A program made the position numbers and the translations under genes. Below are positions 1-8,859 of a stretch of DNA of 64,000 nt, piece after piece. Origin of the DNA: Agrobacterium tumefaciens_K (GTDB taxonomy: Bacteria; Pseudomonadota; Alphaproteobacteria; Rhizobiales; Rhizobiaceae); the NCBI RefSeq assembly GCF_031801495.1, contig NZ_JAOEGC010000002.1:1488001-1552000 (forward strand), given 5' to 3'. The notes beneath the pieces were generated by a model. That model was not told the DNA's origin. It made no database searches and saw only the letters and a program-made list of their open reading frames with translations. Position 1 is the first letter of the stretch; each line of letters starts with the position of its first letter.

Positions 1-146
1 TTCGCGGAGCCGGGAATGCGCACGACAAGCTGCGCCGTCGGTCCGCCACGGCCGAATTCCGCCATCCAGTAGACGAATCCGAAAGCGGCGGCGATCACGA
101 TCAGCGTGAAAATTCCGACAATGGTGTAGTTCGCCTTGGTTTCCAT
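1..146 (-). CDS. mlaD: MlaD-type MCE lipid-transport protein, N-terminal fragment
   Basis: Only the first 48 codons are present; the gene runs off the left edge. The visible product starts METKANYTIVGIFTLI, a short charged N-terminus followed by one hydrophobic anchor (about residues 8-28). This is the normal start of an MCE-family (MlaD) protein, which is anchored in the inner membrane and forms a periplasmic ring that binds lipid. It lies 8 bp after mlaF on the same strand, completing an mlaE-mlaF-mlaD order for ABC-type phospholipid or lipid transport between the membranes. The MCE domain itself is outside the window, so the family call rests on the N-terminus plus context. Confidence 0.8.
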   Translation of the reverse strand, partial: METKANYTIVGIFTLIVIAAAFGFVYWMAEFGRGGPTAQLVVRIPGSA

Positions 147-154
147 ACTGTTCG

Positions 155-991
155 TTACTCCACCGGATTTCCCTGTCTGCCGTCCGGAAGAACGACAGAA
201 CGCGCCCGCTTTCCGCGAAAATAGGACTGCACCCAGGGATCGTCACAGGCAAACATGTCCTGAAGCGTTCCCTCGACCAGAACCTTCTTCTGTCCCAGCA
301 CCGCAATGCGGTCGCAGACGGAGAATAGGCTGTCGAGATCGTGCGTCACCATATACACGGTCAGACCGAGCGAATCGCGCAAGCGCGAAATCAGCATATC
401 AAATTCCGCCGCCCCTATGGGATCGAGGCCCGAGGTCGGCTCGTCGAGGAACACCAGATCGGGATCGAGCGACAGAGCGCGGGCCAGTGCGGCGCGCTTT
501 ATCATGCCGCCCGACAGTTCCGAAGGGTACTTGTCGCCCGCATCAGGTTTCAGGCCGACCATCTCGATTTTCAGATAGGCAAGCTCGTCCATCAGCTTCT
601 GCGGCAGATCCAGATATTCCCGCATCGGCAGCTGGATGTTTTCCTTCACCGTCAGGCCGGAAAACAGCGCGCCTTGCTGGAACAGCACGCCAAGACGCGT
701 ATCGAGCTTCACCCGTTCATCCTCGGTCGCCTTGTCGTAGTCGGTCCCCAGAATGCGGATCGTGCCCGCCTGACGCGGCAGAAGACGCAGCACGGCGCGC
801 ATCAGCACCGACTTGCCGGCACCGGACGGGCCGATGAAGCCGAGGATCTCCCCGCGATAAACGTCGAGGTTGAGATTTTCCAGCACGTTCTTGCCGCTGA
901 AACCGACCGTGACGCCTTCCACGGAAAGCACCACTTCGCGGTCGCTCTGCGCTTTCCCGGTCGGCTGGACTTGTGTGTTCGGCTGGTTCAA
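155..991 (-). CDS. mlaF: MlaF-type ABC transporter ATPase
   Basis: This is the ATP-binding subunit of an MCE/Mla lipid transport system, a cytoplasmic protein that works with the MlaE permease encoded just upstream. Visible motifs are a Walker A (GPSGAGKS), an ABC signature (LSGGMIKRAALARAL), a Walker B (LVFLDEPTSGLD) and a switch histidine (VTHDLD). An ATG at 1042 would give 295 aa, but it lies inside the end of mlaE. A TTG at 991 is preceded by GAGGAGGG directly after the mlaE stop codon, so I chose TTG (278 aa). The length is normal for the family. mlaE, mlaF and mlaD are almost contiguous and must form one operon. Confidence 0.93.
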   Translation of the reverse strand: MNQPNTQVQPTGKAQSDREVVLSVEGVTVGFSGKNVLENLNLDVYRGEILGFIGPSGAGKSVLMRAVLRLLPRQAGTIRILGTDYDKATEDERVKLDTRLGVLFQQGALFSGLTVKENIQLPMREYLDLPQKLMDELAYLKIEMVGLKPDAGDKYPSELSGGMIKRAALARALSLDPDLVFLDEPTSGLDPIGAAEFDMLISRLRDSLGLTVYMVTHDLDSLFSVCDRIAVLGQKKVLVEGTLQDMFACDDPWVQSYFRGKRARSVVLPDGRQGNPVE

Positions 992-1001
992 CGCGCCCTC
1001 C

Positions 1002-2162
1002 TCAAAAATCGATGGCGGCGTAGAAGATGGCAAACAGACCATCGACCAGAATGACGACGAAGATCGATTTCACCACGGAAGAGGTGACGTGCTGGCCGAG
1101 CGATTCCGCCGAACCGCCGACCTTCATGCCCTCTACCGCAGCCACGATTCCGATGATCAGCGCCATGAACGGCGCCTTGATCATGCCGGCCGCGATGGTG
1201 GACTGTTCGACCGCCCCGTGCAGACGCGACAGGAACACCTCGAAGGTGATGCCGGAGTAAAGCAGCGCCACGACCGCCGCCCCGAAAAGTGCGGCGAAGT
1301 TGGCAAGAATGGTCAGGAGCGGCAGCGCGATCGTCAGCGCCACGAGACGAGGAAACACCAGCACACCGACGGGATTGAGGCCGATCACCTTCAGCGCGTC
1401 GATTTCCTCACGCATCTTCATGGAGCCGATTTCCGCGGTGATGGCGCTGCCCGAACGGCCGGCGATCATGATCGCCGTCAGAAGAACGCCGATTTCGCGC
1501 AGCTGCAGAATGCCGACCAGATCGACGACGAACACTTCCGCGCCGAAATAGCGAAGCTGGAACGCCCCCTGCTGGGCAATGATAGCACCGATCAGAAACG
1601 ACATCAGCGTGATGATCGGCACGGCGCGTACACCCATGTGATCGATCTGGTTGACGATGGCTGCCGGAGAAACGCCACGTCCGCGCCCGAGCTTCATCTG
1701 CGCACCGCGCACGGCGGAGCCGAGAATATACATGCCCGCCAGAAAATCCGCGCCGCTCTGGATGACCGTCTCGCCGATGGGCGCGAAGATGCGCTCCGAC
1801 CAGCCGCGCTTCTGCGCTGGCTCGCTCGGCTGCGGCGAGTGGTCAGGCAACTGGCCTATCAGGTCTTCGACACGGCTATTGCCGCCGAGGCTTACGGTCG
1901 CGCCACGCGCCTCAAGCTCCTGCCGCAACCGGTGAATGATCCATGCGCCGGTTGTATCGATTGCCTCGACACCCGAAAGATCGATGTCGGCTGCACCGCC
2001 TGGCGCAACCTTCGCAATCTTCTCCACCGCCTCGAAAACATGCGCCAGATCGCTGTTGCGCCAAGAGCCGGTCAACACATAGCGAACGCCGTCACCGTGG
2101 ACATTGCTGTCCTCGGATATCGCGGCCGGGTTCGCCTGTTGCCGTCTGTCCTGTTCTTGCAT
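1002..2162 (-). CDS. mlaE: STAS-MlaE fusion permease of lipid ABC transporter
   Basis: This is the inner-membrane permease of the Mla/MCE lipid transporter, 386 aa from the ATG at 2162, which is preceded by CGGAG; the open frame extends to 2249 without a better start. Residues of about 20-115 form a STAS-like domain (for example VDLSGVEAIDTTGAWIIHRL), a role played by the separate MlaB protein in enterobacteria. The remainder is the MlaE permease, with the typical stretches GSAITAEIGSMKMREEIDAL and NPVGVLVFPRLVAL and about five membrane segments. The STAS-permease fusion is common in alphaproteobacteria. It is the first gene of the operon and diverges from the epimerase gene. Confidence 0.93.
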   Translation of the reverse strand: MQEQDRRQQANPAAISEDSNVHGDGVRYVLTGSWRNSDLAHVFEAVEKIAKVAPGGAADIDLSGVEAIDTTGAWIIHRLRQELEARGATVSLGGNSRVEDLIGQLPDHSPQPSEPAQKRGWSERIFAPIGETVIQSGADFLAGMYILGSAVRGAQMKLGRGRGVSPAAIVNQIDHMGVRAVPIITLMSFLIGAIIAQQGAFQLRYFGAEVFVVDLVGILQLREIGVLLTAIMIAGRSGSAITAEIGSMKMREEIDALKVIGLNPVGVLVFPRLVALTIALPLLTILANFAALFGAAVVALLYSGITFEVFLSRLHGAVEQSTIAAGMIKAPFMALIIGIVAAVEGMKVGGSAESLGQHVTSSVVKSIFVVILVDGLFAIFYAAIDF

Positions 2163-2305
2163 AATGCTCCGAGCGAATGCAGCCTTCGTGAGATTCTTAA
2201 AGGTTTCATAACGTTTTAGCCTTTGACAGGCCACAGTGGGGGCTGACAATTCGTAATAAATTTGGCGTCATCCCCTCTTTTGCCGCTCATTCGGAAGTGA
2301 AAAAC

Positions 2306-3289
2306 ATGCCCCGTTACCTTCAAGCCACAACTGAACGCTTCCCCGTTGCCGGAAGCTTCACCATCTCGCGCGGCACCCGCACTCACGCAGATGTCGTAAC
2401 GTGCACGATCCACGACGGTTCCGTCACCGGGCGGGGAGAATGCGTACCCTACCCGCGTTATGGCGAAAGTATCGAGGGCGTCATCGCCGATATCGAAGCC
2501 GTGGCTGATACCGTGGCGGCAGGGTTGACCCGAGCCGAACTGCAACGTCTGATGAAACCGGGCGCTGCCCGCAATGCGGTGGATTGCGCGCTCTGGGATC
2601 TGGAAGCCAAGGCAAGCGGTAAAAACGTGGCGGATCTGGTGCTGGGCGCCCCGGCAATGCCGCTCGTCACCGCCTATACGATATCGCTCGGCGATCCCGA
2701 AACCATGGCGGCGAAGACGGCAGAAAATGCAAACCGCCCGCTTCTGAAGATCAAGACCGGTACGCAGGATGACGAGCCGCGCCTGCGCGCCGTTCGCGCT
2801 GCCGCCCCGAACGCCCAGATCATCATCGATGCCAACGAAGGCTGGAACGACGGCAACATCGAATATTACCTGCGTCTGGCGGCCGAACTGAAGATCTCAC
2901 TGATCGAACAGCCGCTTCCCGCCGGCAAGGACGATATCCTCGCGCGCATCGACCATCCGGTGCTGATCTGCGCCGACGAGAGCGTGCACTCCACCGAAGA
3001 CCTTGAACAACTGCGCAACCGTTACGATGCCATCAACATCAAGCTCGACAAGACCGGCGGCCTGACGGAAGCGCTGGCCATGAAGGCGGAAGCCGACCGG
3101 CTGGGTTACACCGTCATGGTCGGCTGCATGCTCGGCACCTCACTGGGCATGGCGCCCGCCATCTTCGCAGCACAGGGCACGGCCTTCGCCGATGTCGACG
3201 GCCCTCTGCTGCTCGCCGAAGACCGCCAGCCCGGCCTCCTTTACGAGGGCTCGCTCGTCTACCCGCCAAAACCGGAATTGTGGGGGTAA
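2306..3289 (+). CDS. L-Ala-D/L-Glu (dipeptide) epimerase, enolase superfamily
   Basis: This is an enolase-superfamily enzyme of the muconate-lactonizing subgroup, 327 aa from ATG 2306; a GTG at 2297 is possible, but the GGAAGTG ribosome site fits the ATG better. Metal and acid/base motifs are visible in order: LLKIKTG (KxK base), IIDANEGW, LIEQPLP, ICADESVHS and INIKLDKTGGLTEAL (second lysine). This motif set matches dipeptide epimerases that convert L-Ala-D-Glu to L-Ala-L-Glu during murein peptide recycling. The substrate is inferred from family resemblance. The gene stands alone, diverging from mlaE and followed by a phosphatase gene 76 bp later. Confidence 0.8.
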   Translation: MPRYLQATTERFPVAGSFTISRGTRTHADVVTCTIHDGSVTGRGECVPYPRYGESIEGVIADIEAVADTVAAGLTRAELQRLMKPGAARNAVDCALWDLEAKASGKNVADLVLGAPAMPLVTAYTISLGDPETMAAKTAENANRPLLKIKTGTQDDEPRLRAVRAAAPNAQIIIDANEGWNDGNIEYYLRLAAELKISLIEQPLPAGKDDILARIDHPVLICADESVHSTEDLEQLRNRYDAINIKLDKTGGLTEALAMKAEADRLGYTVMVGCMLGTSLGMAPAIFAAQGTAFADVDGPLLLAEDRQPGLLYEGSLVYPPKPELWG

Positions 3290-3365
3290 TGGTGCGCGGC
3301 AGGCACAGCAGGCTGTGGAATGGGGCAAAGTGTTTCTGTTTTAGTCCATCAACGAGGTCCTGAGC

Positions 3366-3974
3366 GTGCCTACCATCTATCTGTTGAGACATGGCGAAAC
3401 CGTCTGGAACACCCTTGGGCGGTTTCAGGGTCAGAAAGATTCTCCGCTGACGGCTCACGGTATCGAGCAGGCAGATCTGGTCGCGCGCACACTTGGTCGC
3501 GAAATTTCTAACGGCCATCAGTCTTATGAAATGCAGATAAGTCCTCTCGGCAGAACACGCGAGACGGCGCACAGGGTTCAACGCGTGCTGCCACTTCGTA
3601 CCACCGAAGATGGACGCCTCATGGAGGTCACGGTCGGCTCATGGGATGGAATGACCAGATTTGAAATCGACTCCGAATTTCCCGGCCATCTCGATGGCTC
3701 GGATGCCTTCGACTGGTATTTCAGATCACCTGACGGCGAAAGCTTCGATGATGTCTGCAAACGTGCAAAGGACTGGATTGCCGGTATCCAGCGTCCAACG
3801 GTCGCTATATCTCACGGTTTGTTCGGCAGGATTATCAGGGGTGTCTACCTCGGCCTATCGAAACGGGAGATGCTCGAACTCCCGGTCCCCCAGGACGGCT
3901 TTTATCGCCTCAGTGAAGGCGTTGTTTCCGCTATAGATGCGTCATCATCTGCCGCCGCTCAATCGTCCCCATGA
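3366..3974 (+). CDS. Histidine phosphatase (phosphoglycerate-mutase-like) family protein
   Basis: A 202-aa cytoplasmic protein of the histidine phosphatase superfamily. The N-terminal catalytic motif LLRHGETVWNTLGRFQG carries the phosphorylated histidine. Later come the conserved arginine region (SPLGRTRETA), an acidic residue after VGSWDG, and the second catalytic histidine in AISHGLFGR. The start is a GTG preceded by GAGG. Family members include cofactor-dependent phosphoglycerate mutases, cobalamin phosphatases (CobC) and general phosphatases. Nothing here fixes the substrate, and no cobalamin biosynthesis operon is adjacent. It follows the epimerase gene and may be cotranscribed with it. 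Confidence 0.85.
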   Translation: MPTIYLLRHGETVWNTLGRFQGQKDSPLTAHGIEQADLVARTLGREISNGHQSYEMQISPLGRTRETAHRVQRVLPLRTTEDGRLMEVTVGSWDGMTRFEIDSEFPGHLDGSDAFDWYFRSPDGESFDDVCKRAKDWIAGIQRPTVAISHGLFGRIIRGVYLGLSKREMLELPVPQDGFYRLSEGVVSAIDASSSAAAQSSP

Positions 3975-4027
3975 TGCTGAACGGCTTCAAGCCGCATGGA
4001 ATGAGGTCACAGGGCATAATCACTGGC

Positions 4028-4062
4028 GTTATCATCCCCGGGCTTGCCCCGAGGACGACCTG
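4028..4062. repeat. RIME/REP-like palindrome (single arm)
   Basis: A short palindromic unit (CCCCGGGCTTGCCCCGAGG core) lies between two convergent genes. It matches the arm sequence of the longer RIME-like elements elsewhere in this window. Confidence 0.6.
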
Positions 4063-4069
4063 AGTTCGA

Positions 4070-4909
4070 TCACGCGGCCTGTTGGCCGATAAGGCCGGGA
4101 ATGTTGACCGGCTCCATCTCGTCCGATGCATGTTCGGATGCAATATCGCTCGCCTGCATCCAGGTAATCAGCTCGAAGCTGCCATCCATGTTTTCGGCAA
4201 TAGCCGTGCAGCTTTCCACCCAGTCGCCGGTGTTGATGTAGCGGATGCCCTCGATCTCCTCCATCACCGCATGGTGGATATGGCCGCAGATCACCCCGTC
4301 CACATTGTTGCGGCGCGCCTCGTCGGCAACGACACGCTGGAACTCGCCGATGAAGTTGACGGCATGTTTCACCTGCAGCTTCGCCCAGGCGGAGAACGAC
4401 CAGTATGGCAGGCCGATACGGCGGCGCACGGCAGCGATTGCGATGTTGAGCGCGATCGCAGCATCATAGGCCCAATCGCCAAGATAGGCGAGAAGCCGTG
4501 CGTTGCGCACCACCACGTCGAACTCGTCGCCATGGATGACGAGATATTTCTTGCCGTCCGCCGCCTCGTGGATCATCCGCTCGGCCACTTCGATGCCGCC
4601 GAAGTGGGTGCCGGGAAACTCACGCAGGAACTCGTCGTGATTACCGGGAATATAAACGATCCGCGTGCCCTTGCGCGCCTTGCGCAACAGCTTCTGCACC
4701 ACGTCGTTGCAGCCCTGCGGCCAGTACCAGCTGCGCCGCAGACGCCAGCCGTCGATGATGTCACCGACCAGAATGAGCGTGTCCGCTTCGTGATGTTTGA
4801 GGAAGTCGAGCAGGAAATCCGTCTTGGCCGCCTTCGAGCCAAGGTGGACATCCGAAATGAAAAGCGTTCTGAACTGTCTGGGCTCAATTTGACCGGCCAC
4901 GGAATTCAT
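4070..4909 (-). CDS. LpxH-like metallophosphoesterase (COG2908 type)
   Basis: A calcineurin-like phosphoesterase with the full two-metal motif set: FISDVHLGS, LVGDIIDGW, IPGNHDE, VIHGDEFD and ICGHIHHA. It resembles UDP-2,3-diacylglucosamine hydrolases in sequence, but alphaproteobacteria are known to use the unrelated LpxI for that lipid A step, so the true substrate is uncertain. The start is ambiguous: ATG 4909 (279 aa) abuts a G-rich stretch, while a TTG at 4975 would add 22 charged residues. No signal peptide is visible. It diverges from malic enzyme and converges on the histidine phosphatase. Confidence 0.8.
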   Translation of the reverse strand: MNSVAGQIEPRQFRTLFISDVHLGSKAAKTDFLLDFLKHHEADTLILVGDIIDGWRLRRSWYWPQGCNDVVQKLLRKARKGTRIVYIPGNHDEFLREFPGTHFGGIEVAERMIHEAADGKKYLVIHGDEFDVVVRNARLLAYLGDWAYDAAIALNIAIAAVRRRIGLPYWSFSAWAKLQVKHAVNFIGEFQRVVADEARRNNVDGVICGHIHHAVMEEIEGIRYINTGDWVESCTAIAENMDGSFELITWMQASDIASEHASDEMEPVNIPGLIGQQAA

Positions 4910-4989
4910 CCCCCTGTTCGGCTTGCGTCTCTTGCGACTTTCATGCCCCTCAGAACCAGACTCGTGTTTCAGCAAAATGACAGACAGAC

Positions 4990-5025
4990 TTTTTTGTGAC
5001 GAAACCGCCTTTCTTCGTCACGAAA
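4990..5025. promoter_or_regulatory. Inverted repeat in divergent promoter region
   Basis: Arms GTGACGAA (4996-5003) and TTCGTCAC (5014-5021) are flanked by T-run and A-run, giving near-perfect dyad symmetry around a 10-nt loop. It lies between the divergent metallophosphoesterase and malic enzyme genes. It could be an operator or a hairpin; no regulator is identifiable from sequence. Confidence 0.45.
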
Positions 5026-5140
5026 ATGCGAATAACCCATGCCCTCAATTTGCATGACGCAGCGGCAAATAACGGCTGTACGCGCTGACTGTTTGTTGTA
5101 TGCAGGTGCCACAAGAAAAACAGATATGACGGTGAAAAGC

Positions 5141-7456
5141 ATGACGTCTCAGGATAAGAACAAATCGCCCGCCACCACGGCAAAGGCCGACATTGAGGAA
5201 CAGGCGCTCTTTTTTCACCGCTATCCGCGTCCCGGCAAACTGGAAATCCAGGCAACCAAGCCGCTTGGCAACCAGCGCGATCTGGCGCTTGCTTATTCGC
5301 CGGGCGTTGCCGCACCCTGCCTCGCCATCCATGAGAACCCGGAAACGGCCGCCGACTATACGGCCCGCGCCAACCTCGTCGCGGTGATCTCGAACGGTAC
5401 GGCTGTGCTTGGCCTCGGCAACATCGGCCCTCTGGCCTCCAAGCCTGTCATGGAAGGCAAGGCCGTCCTGTTTAAGAAATTCGCCGGTATCGACGTGTTC
5501 GACATCGAAATCGACGCGCCCGGCATCAACGACATGGTGTCCACCATTTCCGCGCTGGAACCAACCTTCGGCGGCATCAACCTTGAGGACATCAAGGCGC
5601 CGGAATGTTTCGAGGTCGAGCGCCAGCTGCGCGAAAAAATGAACATTCCGGTGTTCCACGACGACCAGCACGGCACGGCCATCATCGTCGCGGCCGCCGT
5701 CACCAACGCGCTGGAACTGACCGGCAAGTCGCTTTCGAGCGTCAAGATCGTCGCCTCGGGCGCCGGTGCGGCAGCGCTTGCCTGCCTCAATCTGCTCGTC
5801 TCCATGGGCGCGAAGAAGGAAAACATCTGGGTCCACGACATCGAAGGCCTCGTCTACGATGGTCGCAACACGCTGATGGACGAGTGGAAGGAAGTCTACG
5901 CCCAGAAGAGCGACAAGCGCGTGCTTGCCGAAACCATCGATGGCGCTGACGTCTTCCTCGGCCTCTCGGCCGCGGGCGTGCTGAAGCCTGAACTCTTGGA
6001 GCGCATGGCGGAAAACCCGCTGATCCTGGCGCTTGCCAACCCAAACCCGGAAATCATGCCGGAAGCTGCCCGCGCGGCCCGTCCGGACGCGATGATCTGC
6101 ACCGGCCGTTCGGATTTCCCCAACCAGGTCAACAACGTTCTCTGCTTCCCCTATATCTTCCGTGGCGCGCTGGATTGCGGCGCAACGACGATCAACGAGG
6201 AAATGAAGATGGCCGCCGTCGAGGCCATCGCAGCGCTGGCGCGTGAAGAAGTCTCCGAAGTCGCCGCGAAGGCTTACAGCGGCGATACACCGGTCTTCGG
6301 CCCGAACTACCTCATCCCCTCGCCGTTCGATCCGCGCCTCATTCTGCGCATCGCGCCGGCCGTTGCCCGCGCAGCCGCGGCAAGCGGTGTGGCTGCACGC
6401 CCGATCACGGATTTCGAAGCCTATCTCGACCAGCTGAACCGCTTCGTGTGGCGTTCAGGCTTCATCATGAAGCCGATCTTCAACGCGGCCAAGGTCGCTG
6501 AAAAGAAGCGCATCATCTTTGCTGAAGGCGAAGACGAACGCGTGCTTCGCGCCGCCCAGGTTCTTCTCGAGGAAGGCACCGGCGTTCCGATCCTGATCGG
6601 CCGTCCGCAGATCATCGAAACGCGCCTCAAGCGTTTTGGCCTGCGTATCCGTCCGCACACCGATTTCGCCGTCGTCAACCCGGAAGACGATCCGCGTTAC
6701 CGTGAATATGTCGATGACTATTTCGCGCTCGTCGGCCGCGTCGGCATCAACCCGGAAGCAGCCCGCACCATCGTGCGTACCAACTCGACCGTCATCGGCG
6801 CACTGTCGGTGAAGCGCGGCGAAGCGGACGCCCTGATCTGCGGCCTGGAAGGCCGTTACGATCGCCATCTGCGGGACGTCAACCAGATCATCGGCAAGCA
6901 GGAAGGGGTTCGCTCCTTCGCGGGCCTCAGCCTGCTCATCACCCAGCAGGGCGCACTGTTCCTGACGGATACCTTCGTCAATTACGACCCGACCTCGGAA
7001 GAAGTGGCCGAAATGGCGGTGCTTGCCGCCAAGGAAATCCGCCGCTTCGGCATCACGCCGAAGATCGCGCTCGCCAGCCACTCGAACTTCGGCTCCCGTG
7101 ACTCCGAAAGCGCCCGCAAGATGCGCCGCGCTCTCCAGATCATTCAGGACGCAGCGCCGGAACTCGAAGTGGACGGCGAAATGCAGGGCGGCTCGGCACT
7201 CTCTGAAGCATTGCGCAAGCGCGCCATGCCGAACAGCGCGCTGACCGGCGAAGCCAATCTTCTGGTCTTCCCGAACCTCGATGCCGCCAACATCACGCTC
7301 GGCGTCACTCGCACGCTGACGGAAGGCCTGCATGTCGGCCCGATCCTGCTCGGCACGGCCCTACCGGCACATATCCTGTCTCCGTCCGTCACCTCGCGCG
7401 GCGTCGTCAACATGGCGGCTCTGGCCGTTGTTCAGGCAGCGCACCCTTCGGTGTGA
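5141..7456 (+). CDS. maeB: NADP-dependent malic enzyme with phosphotransacetylase-like C-terminal domain
   Basis: This enzyme converts malate to pyruvate and CO2 with reduction of NAD(P). The N-terminal half holds the malic enzyme domain (SPGVAAPC, DDQHGTAIIVAAA) and a Rossmann domain (GAGAAALACLNLL). From about residue 430 a phosphate acetyl/butyryl-transferase-like domain follows (FAEGEDERVLRAAQ; EMQGGSALSEALRKRAMPNS), which in this bacterial class is regulatory rather than catalytic. At 771 aa it has the usual length of rhizobial hybrid malic enzymes. I chose ATG 5141 because GGTGA precedes it; ATG 5126 is also possible. The gene appears monocistronic. Rhizobia typically have NAD- and NADP-specific versions, and specificity cannot be read here. 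Confidence 0.93.
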   Translation: MTSQDKNKSPATTAKADIEEQALFFHRYPRPGKLEIQATKPLGNQRDLALAYSPGVAAPCLAIHENPETAADYTARANLVAVISNGTAVLGLGNIGPLASKPVMEGKAVLFKKFAGIDVFDIEIDAPGINDMVSTISALEPTFGGINLEDIKAPECFEVERQLREKMNIPVFHDDQHGTAIIVAAAVTNALELTGKSLSSVKIVASGAGAAALACLNLLVSMGAKKENIWVHDIEGLVYDGRNTLMDEWKEVYAQKSDKRVLAETIDGADVFLGLSAAGVLKPELLERMAENPLILALANPNPEIMPEAARAARPDAMICTGRSDFPNQVNNVLCFPYIFRGALDCGATTINEEMKMAAVEAIAALAREEVSEVAAKAYSGDTPVFGPNYLIPSPFDPRLILRIAPAVARAAAASGVAARPITDFEAYLDQLNRFVWRSGFIMKPIFNAAKVAEKKRIIFAEGEDERVLRAAQVLLEEGTGVPILIGRPQIIETRLKRFGLRIRPHTDFAVVNPEDDPRYREYVDDYFALVGRVGINPEAARTIVRTNSTVIGALSVKRGEADALICGLEGRYDRHLRDVNQIIGKQEGVRSFAGLSLLITQQGALFLTDTFVNYDPTSEEVAEMAVLAAKEIRRFGITPKIALASHSNFGSRDSESARKMRRALQIIQDAAPELEVDGEMQGGSALSEALRKRAMPNSALTGEANLLVFPNLDAANITLGVTRTLTEGLHVGPILLGTALPAHILSPSVTSRGVVNMAALAVVQAAHPSV

Positions 7457-7493
7457 TGGCGTCCTGACGGGATATTAACGCAATTTTGAACGC

Positions 7494-7518
7494 GCTGTTG
7501 CCGCCTTGCGGCAACAGC
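7494..7518. terminator. Perfect 11-bp hairpin after malic enzyme
   Basis: Arms GCTGTTGCCGC and GCGGCAACAGC surround a CTT loop 38 bp after the maeB stop. There is no T-run, so it is either a weak terminator or an mRNA-stabilising stem. Confidence 0.5.
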
Positions 7519-7557
7519 ATATGCTAAAGTCCGAAACAGACACCCTTTGGACGGGCC

Positions 7558-8685
7558 ATGCCGATGGCATTGCCTGCAAGACCGGACGGAACGGACAAAT
7601 TGATCTGCCGCAGCCGCATGACCGGCTTTCTTTTCGCGATATTCCTTGCAGCGCCCGTCGCGGCTTTCGCCAACGAGGTCTGCGACACCCTCAACGCGCA
7701 ACTGCGTGAACCGCCGCGCGTCATCGGCAATACGGCTGAAGTCCGCTTTTACGCCAATGCGCTCGCACGCCAGAACATCGCCATTCGCCGCATACGGAAC
7801 GATATGCGCAGCTATGGCTGCTCATCCGACAACATCGTCACTTACGGCAATCCCAATGCCGGTATCTGTGCGGAAATCGGCGATGCGCTGCTGGATGCCG
7901 AGGGGGAACGCGATGCCATCATCCGCGACCGTGACGAGGCGATGGCGACACAGCACGACAACGATGCCGGCATCCGACGCGAACGCATTCTGGCCGCCCT
8001 CGACGCCAATGGCTGCACCACGGCATCGGCCGAGCCACCTCCCGTAACGGAACGTGACGTTACGATATACGGAACCGCACCGCGCCCTCAGAACCCAGGC
8101 TTGCCATCCTATCCGGACCCGTCGCAACAGGCGGGCCTCAGAACCCTGTGTGTGAAGACCTGCGACGGCTCATTTTTCCCGATAGCCTCCAACGCCTCGC
8201 CGCTCGATTTTCGCGGACAGGCCGAACAGTGCCGCAACATGTGTCCCGGCACGCAAACCGAACTCTATTTTCATTCCATGAAGGATCAGGAGACGTCCGA
8301 CATGGTGTCGGCCGAAACCGGCAAACCCTACAAGGAACTGCCGACCGCCTTTGCCTATCGCAATGCCTCCGCCAGACAGGAGGGCTGCTCCTGCAACATG
8401 GCAGCCTATCAGGAAGAGATGAAAAGCCGGGAGGCGGCGGTAACGCCACAGGCGGAACAGCCCTATTCCAGCATCACGACCATCACGTCACCACCCGCCG
8501 ACAAGATCACGAAGCCAATAGAGCCGGAAACGGCAAAGGTGCCTGAACAGCCTGTAGCGGAACGCGACTACGATCCGCACAATGACAGGGTGCGCGTTGT
8601 CGGCCCCAAATTTCTGCCGGACGAGACAAGCCGCATCGACCTCAAAAACCCCGCCCTCAAGGGCATACAGCCGCAGCAGCAGTGA
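7558..8685 (+). CDS. Exported DUF2865 family protein
   Basis: A 375-aa protein of unknown function. A basic N-terminus followed by MTGFLFAIFLAAPVAAFANE (about residues 21-40) looks like a signal peptide, so the protein is probably periplasmic. The central region, with CVKTCDGSFFPI, a second cysteine pair near ECRNMCPG-like sequence, and GCSCN, is the pattern of the DUF2865 family known in Rhizobiales. The paired cysteines suggest disulfides. The last 100 residues are rich in Pro, Glu and Thr and probably unstructured. ATG 7558 has GGACGGGCC upstream and keeps the positively charged n-region, so it is preferred over ATG 7618. The role is unknown. Confidence 0.75.
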   Translation: MPMALPARPDGTDKLICRSRMTGFLFAIFLAAPVAAFANEVCDTLNAQLREPPRVIGNTAEVRFYANALARQNIAIRRIRNDMRSYGCSSDNIVTYGNPNAGICAEIGDALLDAEGERDAIIRDRDEAMATQHDNDAGIRRERILAALDANGCTTASAEPPPVTERDVTIYGTAPRPQNPGLPSYPDPSQQAGLRTLCVKTCDGSFFPIASNASPLDFRGQAEQCRNMCPGTQTELYFHSMKDQETSDMVSAETGKPYKELPTAFAYRNASARQEGCSCNMAAYQEEMKSREAAVTPQAEQPYSSITTITSPPADKITKPIEPETAKVPEQPVAERDYDPHNDRVRVVGPKFLPDETSRIDLKNPALKGIQPQQQ

Positions 8686-8711
8686 CGAGATCCTGTTCAC
8701 CGCCCTCTCCT

Positions 8712-8790
8712 TCGTCATCCTCGCCCTTGAGGCGAGGATCCACGTTGGGAAGTGGTGATGGTTTTCCCGGTCACATCCGAGGATGACGTC
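8712..8790. repeat. RIME-like intergenic element
   Basis: Two palindromic arms (CCTCGCCCTTGAGGCGAGG and a degenerate ATCCGAGGATGACGTCGAGG) are separated by about 40 bp. It sits between convergent genes. It shares the GTCATCCTCG...CGAGGATGACGTC boundary with the copies at 32367 and 44767. Confidence 0.65.
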
Positions 8791-8859
8791 GAGGGTGCAA
8801 GGCCCTTCAAGGTCGAGTCAGCTTTTCTACCTGCGCAAGGCTTTCATCCCGCTCCGCTC

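Noticed and set aside
870..2219. Long plus-strand open frame opposite mlaE/mlaF
   Set aside because: It is the complement of well-supported coding sequence, His/Arg-rich and without homology-like motifs or a ribosome site; a shadow of high-GC coding DNA.
4070..4909. Calling the metallophosphoesterase LpxH
   Set aside because: Motifs fit the fold, but this bacterial class uses LpxI for that step, so the specific name is not justified.
5039..5140. Upstream extension of malic enzyme to position 5039
   Set aside because: The added residues do not look like the family N-terminus and have no ribosome site; the region looks like the promoter/leader.
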